DNA of 6,952 nucleotides, taken from Clostridiales bacterium. GTDB taxonomy: Bacteria; Bacillota; Peptococcia; Peptococcales; Peptococcaceae. Under the pieces are notes generated by a model that made no database searches, was not told the DNA's origin, and saw nothing but the letters and a program-made list of their open reading frames with translations. Where the stretch lies: NCBI GenBank assembly GCA_003343815.1, contig QAKL01000024.1, positions 1 through 6,952 on the forward strand. The letters are read 5' to 3'. The translations under genes were made by a program, and so were the position numbers. Positions 1-5,600 of the stretch are shown in pieces. Positions within the stretch are counted from its first letter, which is position 1. Each line of letters begins with the position of its first letter.

Positions 1-1
1 A

Positions 2-163
2 AAATTTTTATCTGATTATTTTGTCTATCTTTTATTGACTTTTTTGAGGAGCATTTTAAAACGCATCGAGGAAAAGTGGCTGCATGAGCTTTATGGCAGA
101 GAGTATGAGAAATATTGTGCTAAAGTAAATCGAGTGCTCTCATGGAAAAATAAGGCAAAGTAG
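2..163 (+). CDS. C-terminal end of an isoprenylcysteine carboxyl methyltransferase (ICMT/PEMT)-like membrane protein, 5'-truncated by the window
   Basis: Only the last 53 codons are present, read in the frame that begins at base 2 and ends with TAG at 161-163. The visible part has a hydrophobic stretch (about residues 6-20 of the fragment, rich in F, L, Y and V) followed by a charged tail with the pattern R-I-E-E-K-W-L...Y-G-R-E-Y-E-K-Y. The 'EE.wL...yG.eY..Y...v.R' pattern is typical of the C-terminus of bacterial ICMT/phospholipid methyltransferase-like proteins, where the two glutamates sit near the S-adenosylmethionine site after the last membrane helix. Bacterial members are small integral membrane proteins of mostly unknown substrate. 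The start, the main membrane domain and the upstream neighbour lie outside the window. The assignment rests on this short motif alone. No convincing GC-rich terminator follows the stop codon. Confidence 0.62.
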   Translation, partial: KFLSDYFVYLLLTFLRSILKRIEEKWLHELYGREYEKYCAKVNRVLSWKNKAK

Positions 164-285
164 AAAGGTAGTTATCTAAATATATCAATTAGTATACGTT
201 TTTTTATCTATTTTTTTAAATTATTCAATAAAAAAATCTCGCATATGTATTAAAGAATAAATTTAGTATTTGTGAAAAAAAAGAC

Positions 286-313
286 TGGTCAAATGCCTAA
301 ATTGTGTTATAAT
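286..313 (+). promoter_or_regulatory. Candidate sigma-A-type promoter of trxB (TGGTCA - 16 bp - TATAAT, extended -10)
   Basis: A perfect TATAAT lies at 308-313, preceded by TGT at 305-307, which makes an extended -10 element. TGGTCA at 286-291 (four of six matches to TTGACA) sits 16 bp upstream. Transcription would start near 320, giving a leader of about 50 nt before trxB. The rest of the spacer (164-285) is very AT-rich; I found no other credible gene or site in it. Confidence 0.6.
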
Positions 314-368
314 AAGATAAGAGTTAAAACTTTTTTTAATACACTTTATTTATTTGGAGGAATGAAAA

Positions 369-1577
369 ATGTCAGAGATTTATGATTTAGTCATTATCGG
401 CGGCGGTCCTGCCGGATTGGCAGCAGGTATTTACGGCGGTCGTGCTAAAATGAACGTTTTGGTTATTGAAAAAAGCACCGTAGGCGGTCGTGCTTATACT
501 ACTCGTGAGATTGTAAACTATCCCGGTTACAATAACTCTACCGGTCCGATTTTGACCGGCAACATGAAAGAGCATGCTGAAGCTTTCGGCGTAAAATTCA
601 CTCGTGAAGAGGTTAAAAGCGTTGATTTCAGCGGCGATATCAAAGTTATCAAAACCAAGAAAAATGAATATCAGGCTAAAGCCGTTATTTTGGCTACCGG
701 TACCGAGTCTCGTAAATTGGGTATCCCCGGTGAAAAAGAATTGACCGGTCAAGGTGTTGCTTACTGCGCTACCTGCGATGCTGAATTCTTTAAAGATCAG
801 GAAGTAGTTGTTGTCGGTTCCGGTGACCAAGCTATTGAGGAAGGCATGTACATCGCTAAATTTGCTTCCAAAATTACCGTTATCGTTCTGCATGACGAAG
901 GTATTTTGGACTGCAACAAACAAGCTGCCGAGAAAGCCTTTGCTCATCCGAAGATGAACTTCGTTTGGAACTCTGTTGTAAGCGAAATCAAAGGTGAGGA
1001 TGAAGTTACCGGCGTTGTTTTGAAAAACATGAAAACCGGCGAGTTGACCGATTTCCCCTGTCAGGGTATCTTCTTCTTCGTAGGTATGGTACCGGGAACC
1101 AAATTCTTGGGCGACGCTGTAGAGTTAGACAAACGCGGCTATGTTATCACTAATGATTCTATGGAGACCTCCGTACCTGGCGTTTACGCTGCAGGTGACA
1201 TTCGCGAGAAATATTTGCGTCAGGTCGCTACTGCTGTCGGTGACGGCGCTACCGCTGCTACCGCTGCTGAGCGTTATATCGAGGAAATGGAAGACTTCCG
1301 CAAGAATGTTGTCGAGTCTGAGAAACCTGTATTGATGGGCTTCTGGTGCCAGGATTTCAACGGCAGCTTGGATAAAATGGGTGCTGTTGACTTGGCTAAC
1401 AAAAATGCCGGCGATAAATATAAATTTATCGAGGTTGACTACAACCGTAAGAGAAGCATGGCTAAAAAATTCGGTATCGTTATCGATCCTGAGAAAAATG
1501 CTGCTGTTATCGAGCTTTCTCGCGGTCAGAAAGTACGTGAATTGGATTTGAACGGCGACTTGAACGCTCAGATGTAA
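369..1577 (+). CDS. trxB: Thioredoxin reductase (FAD-dependent pyridine nucleotide-disulfide oxidoreductase) with a C-terminal thioredoxin-like domain
   Basis: This cytoplasmic flavoenzyme should pass electrons from a nicotinamide or other donor through FAD and a CxxC disulfide to thioredoxin. In the 402-residue product, the FAD-binding GGGPAG motif is at residues 11-16, the redox site CATC at 133-136, a glycine-rich nucleotide site GSGDQA at 150-155, and the second FAD motif AAGDI at 274-278 followed by RQVATAVGDGA. That is the full low-molecular-weight TrxB fold, about 305 residues. Residues about 315-402 add a thioredoxin-like domain in which the usual WCGPC reads WCQDF, leaving one cysteine (Cys327). 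The HRRxxxR motif expected near residues 173-180 for NADPH is absent. The ATG at 369 has GGAGG at 356-360, 8 bp upstream; an ATG at 362 is out of frame. The gene is monocistronic, between its own promoter and a terminator. The family is certain; electron donor and partner are not. Confidence 0.93.
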   Translation: MSEIYDLVIIGGGPAGLAAGIYGGRAKMNVLVIEKSTVGGRAYTTREIVNYPGYNNSTGPILTGNMKEHAEAFGVKFTREEVKSVDFSGDIKVIKTKKNEYQAKAVILATGTESRKLGIPGEKELTGQGVAYCATCDAEFFKDQEVVVVGSGDQAIEEGMYIAKFASKITVIVLHDEGILDCNKQAAEKAFAHPKMNFVWNSVVSEIKGEDEVTGVVLKNMKTGELTDFPCQGIFFFVGMVPGTKFLGDAVELDKRGYVITNDSMETSVPGVYAAGDIREKYLRQVATAVGDGATAATAAERYIEEMEDFRKNVVESEKPVLMGFWCQDFNGSLDKMGAVDLANKNAGDKYKFIEVDYNRKRSMAKKFGIVIDPEKNAAVIELSRGQKVRELDLNGDLNAQM

Positions 1578-1588
1578 TTTGAAAATAT

Positions 1589-1616
1589 AAAAGCCCGCTT
1601 TTTAGCGGGCTTTTTT
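1589..1616 (+). terminator. Rho-independent terminator of trxB, likely bidirectional
   Basis: The stem GCCCGC (1593-1598) pairs with GCGGGC (1605-1610) around a 6-nt loop. AAAA before it and TTTTTT after it (1611-1616) lengthen the stem and provide the T-tract. It starts 11 bp after the trxB stop codon. Read on the minus strand, the same stem is followed by TTTTATATTTTC, so it can also stop the convergent TRAP operon. Confidence 0.93.
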
Positions 1617-1638
1617 CGTGCCTTTATGCAGACAGAAC

Positions 1639-1669
1639 AATAGGCGAACCGTAAAATGGTTCGCCTATT
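1639..1669 (-). terminator. Perfect 12-bp hairpin just after the TRAP permease stop codon, possible second terminator
   Basis: AATAGGCGAACC (1639-1650) and GGTTCGCCTATT (1658-1669) form a perfect 12-bp stem with a 7-nt loop. On the minus strand it begins two bases after the permease stop codon (1672-1674), but only a poor T-tract (TTGTTCT) follows. On the plus strand the stem is followed by the T-rich TTCTATTCTT, so it may instead back up the trxB terminator, or it may protect the 3' end of the TRAP mRNA. The strand of action is uncertain. Confidence 0.6.
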
Positions 1670-1671
1670 TT

Positions 1672-3693
1672 CTATTCTTGCGGTTCGTTTATAGCGCGTT
1701 TGCGGCGCTTGTGGACGACGCCTTTTTTATCGTAATGTTTTTTGTGCACAAATTGCAAGGCTAAAACTGCAGCGATCAGGCAGAAGCCGATAATGTCGGT
1801 GATAAGACCTGGCACGATCAAGGTTAAACCTCCGGCGATAGCCATAATGCGGTCAAGCCACGGCATATAAGTTATGCAGTAGCCCTCCATGCCGATTGCA
1901 ACGCCGAACATACCGATTAACGAGGTAGCGACGACGGTGATGACCTCCAGTGCGGGAGTGTCAATGATAAGCATGGCAGGATTTAAGGCGAAAATATAGG
2001 GGATAATAAACGCCGCAATCGCCAATTTGGTCGCGGTGACACCTGTCCGTAAAGGATTGCTGTGGGCGATAGCCGAGCCTGCATAGGCAGCCAAGGCAAC
2101 CGGCGGCGTAATGTCGGCAACAATACCAAAGTAGAAAACGAACATGTGCGCCGGTAAAAGCGGAATACCGAGCTTAATAACGATTGGTGCGGTAATAGTC
2201 GCCATGATTACATAGTTAGCGGTCGTAGGCACGCCCATGCCTAAGATAATCGAGGCAATCATAGTGAAGAATAAAGCGAGTAAAACGTGACCATTGGAAA
2301 GCATAAGTAAGCCGGTGGCTAATTTTAAGCCTAAGCCTGTTAAAACGACAGTACCGACGATGATGCCGGCGACACCGCAGGCTACGGCCACGCTGATGAT
2401 ATTGCGGGCACCGTTTTCCAAAGCGGTCAGCACATCGTCAAAGCTCATGCGCGTGTCGGCGCGGAACATACTGACGATAACAGATAAAACGATAGCGAAT
2501 AAAGCTGCGCGGGAGGCGGTATAGCCGTTCATCATCATGACGACTAAAACGACAAGCGGTAAAAGCAAGTACCATTTTGTCAGCATCAGATGCCCTAAAT
2601 GTGGAATATCCTCATCAGGTAATCCTTGCAAATGCAGCTTTTTCGCTTCAAAATGCACCATGAGCATAATGCCGGTGAAATATAATACCGCCGGGACAAT
2701 AGCCGCGATGATAATGGTCGAGTACGGAATATTGGTCATCTCTGCCATCAGGAAAGCAGCGGCGCCCATAACAGGCGGCATGATTTGTCCACCGGTGGAG
2801 GCAGCGGCCTCAACTGCGGCGGCAAATTCGGGGCGGTAGCCCATTTTGCGCATCATCGGGATGGTGAAACTGCCGGAGCTAACGGTATTAGCGACAGAGG
2901 AGCCGCTGATCGTGCCTTGCAGAGCGCTGGCGATGACGGCTACTTTAGCCGGACCGCCTGTCGCACGCCCGGCGATAGCATTAGCGACATCAATGAAGAA
3001 TTGACCGATACCTGTTTTTTCTAAGAATGAACCAAATAAGATGAACAGGAAAATAAACGTCGAGCAGACTCCGAGCGGTGTACCGATGACACCCTCTGTG
3101 GTGTAATACATATGAGAAATGATACGCTGCAAGGTAAATCCGCGGTGTGAAAAATATCCGGGGATGTATTTGCCGAAATATGCGTATGCCAAAAAGCATA
3201 AAACTACGACTAAAATCGGGATACCGACGACGCGGCGGCAAGCCTCCAGCAAGAGGAGAATAGCAATAGCCGCGATAACGATGTCAATTGTTTGATAGTT
3301 TCCGGCGCGACCGACAATAGTTTCAAAGTTTAAGTACATATACAAAAAGCTGCCGGAGCTGATTAAAGCTAAGGCTAAGTCGTAAATGGGTATTTTGTTG
3401 TTACGCTTATCCATGACTTGGGCTGCTGGGTACAAGAGATAGACTAAAAATAATACTGCTGCCAAAAATATGGCGCGGTGCTGCTGGACAGGCATATACC
3501 AAACGGTATTGATTGCTAAAGCAAAAAGGGAAAAGGCGATCAAAAGCCAGCGCATAATCTTTTGCTTTTTGCCTTGGAAAATGCGTGTCGAGCTTTCGCG
3601 GTCGTATTTATTTAATACTTCCTGCATTTCATCCTGTGTCAGAGCGCGGAAATTATCTGGGTTTTCGGAGTGTTTGTGTTGCTCTTTATCCAT
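1672..3693 (-). CDS. TRAP transporter fused permease (4TM/12TM, DctQ-DctM fusion type, TAXI class)
   Basis: This is the inner-membrane permease of a tripartite ATP-independent periplasmic (TRAP) transporter, which imports a solute handed over by its binding protein using an ion gradient. The 673-residue product has a hydrophilic N-terminus (1-46), then about four helices (roughly 48-68, 73-92, 103-122, 136-172) matching the small DctQ-like part, and the large DctM-like part after about residue 190. Family signatures are visible: GTISGSSVANTV at 260-271, PEFAAAVEAAASTGGQIMPP at 288-307, GMGVPTTANYV at 485-495, and FGIVADITPPVALAAYAG at 522-539. The C-terminus (about 649-673) is a basic cytoplasmic tail. 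The length fits the fused TAXI-associated family. The ATG at 3693 has AAGGAG at 3706-3701, 7 bp away. It is the last gene of the operon, 66 bp after the DUF1850 gene. The substrate cannot be told from the sequence. Confidence 0.95.
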   Translation of the reverse strand: MDKEQHKHSENPDNFRALTQDEMQEVLNKYDRESSTRIFQGKKQKIMRWLLIAFSLFALAINTVWYMPVQQHRAIFLAAVLFLVYLLYPAAQVMDKRNNKIPIYDLALALISSGSFLYMYLNFETIVGRAGNYQTIDIVIAAIAILLLLEACRRVVGIPILVVVLCFLAYAYFGKYIPGYFSHRGFTLQRIISHMYYTTEGVIGTPLGVCSTFIFLFILFGSFLEKTGIGQFFIDVANAIAGRATGGPAKVAVIASALQGTISGSSVANTVSSGSFTIPMMRKMGYRPEFAAAVEAAASTGGQIMPPVMGAAAFLMAEMTNIPYSTIIIAAIVPAVLYFTGIMLMVHFEAKKLHLQGLPDEDIPHLGHLMLTKWYLLLPLVVLVVMMMNGYTASRAALFAIVLSVIVSMFRADTRMSFDDVLTALENGARNIISVAVACGVAGIIVGTVVLTGLGLKLATGLLMLSNGHVLLALFFTMIASIILGMGVPTTANYVIMATITAPIVIKLGIPLLPAHMFVFYFGIVADITPPVALAAYAGSAIAHSNPLRTGVTATKLAIAAFIIPYIFALNPAMLIIDTPALEVITVVATSLIGMFGVAIGMEGYCITYMPWLDRIMAIAGGLTLIVPGLITDIIGFCLIAAVLALQFVHKKHYDKKGVVHKRRKRAINEPQE

Positions 3694-3759
3694 GAAAAAG
3701 CTCCTTTCTTGGGTTATGTGAGATTGAACACCTCTTTTTTGAAGATAATTGAGAGGCGA

Positions 3760-4239
3760 TTATTTGAGCGTGAAAGTGACGCTGGTTAGTTCCGGGGCGT
3801 ATTCTTTCAAGTGCCATGACTCATCACCGATATGTAAGATGTGGTCGCTTACGGTACCGACTTTATAAACTAATTGAGAAATAGGGACGTGCATGTTGTT
3901 GATGACCATGTAGTTTTCGTTATCATAGCTCAAGTATTGACCGTCGGTGAGTTCGGTGGCGACACCTGCGCCGAAATTGTTATAGCGGGCTTTGACTAAA
4001 ACGATGCCGTCTTTGGGAGTGATGGTATAGTATTCCTCTACTAAGCTTTTATTAACCGAGTGCGTATAGGAAACGGAAAACAAATGATCGTCGTTTAAGG
4101 GGACCTCTAAGTAAGTTTCCCCGGTTTTAAAATTTTTCATAACCAAGGTATTTGTGTTATGATTGTAGTTGATGATGACGAATAAAGAAACCGCAGCCAC
4201 AACAAGTGCGACTGCGGCAAAGAGTTTCTTTTTGGACAT
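3760..4239 (-). CDS. DUF1850 family protein, accessory gene of the TAXI-TRAP operon
   Basis: This 159-residue protein belongs to DUF1850, a family of unknown function often encoded between a TAXI binding protein and a fused TRAP permease, exactly as here. A single N-terminal hydrophobic helix after MSKKK (residues about 6-23) is a signal peptide or membrane anchor; there is no lipobox cysteine. The rest should lie outside the membrane. The conserved features are YTHSVNKS (58-65), the acidic VEEYY (67-71) and FGAGVATE (89-96). Its ATG overlaps the stop codon of the binding-protein gene by one base (TAATG on the minus strand), and only a weak distant GTAGG lies upstream, so translation is probably coupled to the gene before it. 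No catalytic motif is recognised. A role in assembling or sensing the transporter is a guess from context. Confidence 0.88.
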   Translation of the reverse strand: MSKKKLFAAVALVVAAVSLFVIINYNHNTNTLVMKNFKTGETYLEVPLNDDHLFSVSYTHSVNKSLVEEYYTITPKDGIVLVKARYNNFGAGVATELTDGQYLSYDNENYMVINNMHVPISQLVYKVGTVSDHILHIGDESWHLKEYAPELTSVTFTLK

Positions 4240-5225
4240 TATTTCAAAATGCCTACTTCTTTGTAGTATTTCTCAGCACCGGGATGTAAAGGAGTGGAAA
4301 CACCTTCAACAGCGGTTTCGAGGTTTAACTCAGCGCCTTTGGCGTGAGCGGAAGCGATAACTTCCTGATTGTCGAATAAAGCTTTGGTTAAGGTATAAAC
4401 GGTATCGTCATCCATATCGCTTCTTACAACTAAAGTAGCTTTAACGGCAACAGTGTTTACATCTTCAGCATTTTTGTAAGTGTCGGCAGGAATGGTATAC
4501 TCGGTGTAGTATGCATACTGCTCGGTTAATTTGTCGATGGTTTCCTGATCAATCGGAACTAAAACCATGTCGTTGGTGTTAGCGTACTCCATGACAGCAG
4601 TGGTAGGAATACCGGCAGTGATAAATGCAGCGTCGCATTTGCCGTCTTTCATCGCGTCAGCGGAAGCACCGAAGCCTAAATGCTGAGCTTTCAAATCATC
4701 AAAGGTTAAGCCTACAGCGCCTAAGATTTGTTTAGCGTTTGCTTCAACGCCGCTGCCTAAGTCGCCGACGGAAACGGTTTTGCCTGCTAAGTCAGCTACA
4801 GAGGTGATGCCGCTGTCAGCACGAGCGATGATCTGAACTACTTCCGGATAAACGGTAGCCATAACAGAGAAGTTTTTGATAGGATCTGCATTAGAGAAGC
4901 CTTCAGTACCTTCGTAAGCATAGGTCATGGTGTCGTTTTGGACGATAGCGATGTCAGCCTCGCCTTTGTTGATTAAGTTCAAGTTTTCCGCAGATGCGCC
5001 GGTAGCTTGAACAGTAATGGTTAAGCCGTTAAACTGATCCATCCAAGCCTGGGCTACAGCGCCGCAGTACGGATAATAGGTACCGGAGGTACCGCCGGAA
5101 GCGAAAATATAATCACCGGTTAATTCGGTGTCTCCGTTAGTAGCAGTACCGCCACCGCCGCAAGCAGCCAGCATCAAGGACATGATGAGCAATACTGCCA
5201 ACAAAGCAAATGATTTTTTCTTCAC
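4239..5225 (-). CDS. TAXI family TRAP transporter solute-binding lipoprotein
   Basis: This is the extracytoplasmic substrate-binding subunit that feeds the TRAP permease two genes downstream. The 328-residue product starts with a lipoprotein signal peptide: MKKK, a hydrophobic core, and the lipobox LAAC with the lipidated cysteine at residue 22, followed by a glycine run. The mature part has TAXI features: FASGGTSGTYYPYCGAVA (41-58), ATGASAENLNLINKGEADIA (74-93) with VQND after it, and PLHPGAEKYYKE near the C-terminus (312-323). Length is usual for the family. The start is GTG (5225-5223), supported by AAGGAG at 5239-5234, 8 bp upstream, and by the signal peptide beginning there. It is the first gene of the operon, under a strong promoter. 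Characterised TAXI proteins bind small organic anions such as glutamate or dicarboxylates; the ligand here is unknown. Confidence 0.95.
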   Translation of the reverse strand: MKKKSFALLAVLLIMSLMLAACGGGGTATNGDTELTGDYIFASGGTSGTYYPYCGAVAQAWMDQFNGLTITVQATGASAENLNLINKGEADIAIVQNDTMTYAYEGTEGFSNADPIKNFSVMATVYPEVVQIIARADSGITSVADLAGKTVSVGDLGSGVEANAKQILGAVGLTFDDLKAQHLGFGASADAMKDGKCDAAFITAGIPTTAVMEYANTNDMVLVPIDQETIDKLTEQYAYYTEYTIPADTYKNAEDVNTVAVKATLVVRSDMDDDTVYTLTKALFDNQEVIASAHAKGAELNLETAVEGVSTPLHPGAEKYYKEVGILK

Positions 5226-5273
5226 AAAAATCTCTCCTTTTTAAATAAGTTTGCGTTTTCTTTTTCGGATACT

Positions 5274-5281
5274 TGTATACA
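5274..5281. promoter_or_regulatory. TGTATACA palindrome, candidate operator O1, in the TRAP operon leader
   Basis: This is a perfect 8-bp palindrome about 40 bp downstream of the expected TRAP transcript start. The same octamer occurs twice more upstream of the promoter. TATACA at 5276-5281 could also act as the -35 box of a plus-strand promoter. The symmetric GTATAC core resembles sites of GntR/FadR-type repressors, but the regulator is not encoded in the window. Confidence 0.45.
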
Positions 5282-5304
5282 TTTATGCAGACAAATGCTA
5301 CAAT
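5276..5304 (+). promoter_or_regulatory. Possible plus-strand promoter facing the TRAP promoter (TATACA - 17 bp - TACAAT)
   Basis: TACAAT at 5299-5304 is preceded by TGC (extended -10), and TATACA at 5276-5281 lies 17 bp upstream with four of six matches to TTGACA. Its start near 5311 would point at the TRAP promoter, so the two would collide. It may only be a by-product of the inverted repeat at 5296-5335. Confidence 0.3.
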
Positions 5305-5335
5305 ATCAGAAATTTGCATTGCACTTATTGTAGCA
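5296..5335. repeat. Inverted repeat with 10-bp arms (TGCTACAATA / TATTGTAGCA) overlapping the TRAP -10 box
   Basis: The arms at 5296-5305 and 5326-5335 are perfect reverse complements separated by 20 bp. The right arm holds the extended -10 element of the TRAP promoter on the minus strand; the left arm holds an identical TGCTACAAT on the plus strand. It could be a regulator site, two facing promoters, or a hairpin in DNA or RNA. Confidence 0.6.
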
Positions 5336-5355
5336 GAATGTGAAGAAAATGTCAA
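5327..5355 (-). promoter_or_regulatory. Strong promoter of the TAXI-TRAP operon (TTGACA - 17 bp - TACAAT, extended -10)
   Basis: On the minus strand a perfect TTGACA (5355-5350) is followed by exactly 17 bp and TACAAT (5332-5327), which carries TGC just upstream as an extended -10. Transcription should begin near 5320, leaving a leader of about 95 nt before the GTG start at 5225. TGTATACA sites lie 2 bp upstream of the -35 box and within the leader, which suggests that this otherwise strong promoter is regulated. Confidence 0.85.
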
Positions 5356-5357
5356 GA

Positions 5358-5381
5358 TGTATACAGGGTAAAATGTATACA
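5358..5381. promoter_or_regulatory. Paired TGTATACA palindromes (O2 and O3) next to the TRAP operon -35 box
   Basis: TGTATACA occurs at 5358-5365 and again at 5374-5381, a 16-bp spacing. The second copy extends to a perfect 12-bp palindrome, AATGTATACATT (5372-5383). The first ends 2 bp from the TTGACA box. With the copy at 5274-5281 they bracket the promoter, an arrangement that suits a dimeric regulator with DNA looping. The identity of the protein is unknown. Confidence 0.55.
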
Positions 5382-5417
5382 TTATCTGCTTGTTTTAGCT
5401 ATTTTTCTAAAAAAATT

Positions 5418-5436
5418 AATAATGATAATAATGCTG
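5418..5436. promoter_or_regulatory. Weak Fur-box-like sequence
   Basis: AATAATGATAATAATGCTG matches 14 of 19 positions of the Fur consensus (GATAATGATAATCATTATC). The match is almost wholly in the first 12 bases and the second half is not symmetric. In a stretch this rich in A and T, a chance match is quite possible. Confidence 0.2.
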
Positions 5437-5494
5437 TTTTGCTAAAAATGTTTCAATTAGGATATAAACAAATGATAAATTTTCAGTTACCGTC

Positions 5495-5523
5495 TTGCAA
5501 AAATGAGGCCTGTAGGGTAAAAT
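5495..5523 (+). promoter_or_regulatory. Candidate promoter of the flippase gene (TTGCAA - 17 bp - TAAAAT)
   Basis: TTGCAA at 5495-5500 and TAAAAT at 5518-5523 are separated by 17 bp, with four of six and five of six consensus matches. Transcription from about 5530 would give a leader near 70 nt before the TTG start at 5601. TATAGT at 5532-5537 is another possible -10 but lacks a good -35. Confidence 0.45.
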
Positions 5524-5586
5524 GGGTAGGCTATAGTTTGTAAAGGCATAAATTTGCGAATAAAAAATTGAAATAAATATGTAACG

Positions 5587-5592
5587 AAAGGA
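5587..5592 (+). promoter_or_regulatory. Ribosome binding site AAAGGA that decides the flippase start
   Basis: AAAGGA at 5587-5592 overlaps the in-frame ATG at 5592-5594, so it cannot serve that codon. It sits 8 bp ahead of the in-frame TTG at 5601, an ideal spacing. This favours TTG as the true start. Confidence 0.65.
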
Positions 5593-5600
5593 TGAGAGTT

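Larger units (their letters stand above)
5384..5600. other. AT-rich spacer upstream of the flippase gene
   Basis: This stretch lies between the TRAP operator region and the flippase. It contains no convincing gene: the short open frames in it lack ribosome sites and recognisable protein features. It holds a candidate promoter (5495-5523), a weak Fur-box-like run (5418-5436) and the flippase ribosome site. No terminator is seen. Confidence 0.6.

Noticed and set aside
199..236. A T7/A7-type inverted repeat (TTTTTTTAT with ATAAAAAAA) after the methyltransferase gene
   Set aside because: The stem is only A-T pairs with a 20-nt loop, so it is too weak to call a terminator in such AT-rich DNA.
270..276. 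TTGTGAA, a half site of the redox repressor Rex, upstream of trxB
   Set aside because: The second half (TTCACAA) is missing at the proper spacing, so only chance similarity can be claimed.
387..947. A 186-codon open frame on the minus strand
   Set aside because: It lies fully antisense to the well-supported trxB, has no ribosome site or known domain, and arises from the codon bias of trxB.
2294..3024. Several plus-strand open frames of 76-100 codons opposite the permease
   Set aside because: They are antisense to a strongly supported TRAP permease, with low-complexity composition and no ribosome sites.
3731..3756. CCTCT/AGAGG short inverted repeat between the DUF1850 and permease genes
   Set aside because: Five base pairs with a 16-nt loop and no T-tract on the minus strand do not make a terminator, and the genes appear to form one operon.
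5340..5543. A 67-codon plus-strand open frame starting with GTG in the regulatory spacer
   Set aside because: No Shine-Dalgarno sequence precedes it, the product has no recognisable feature, and it overlaps the promoter and operator region.
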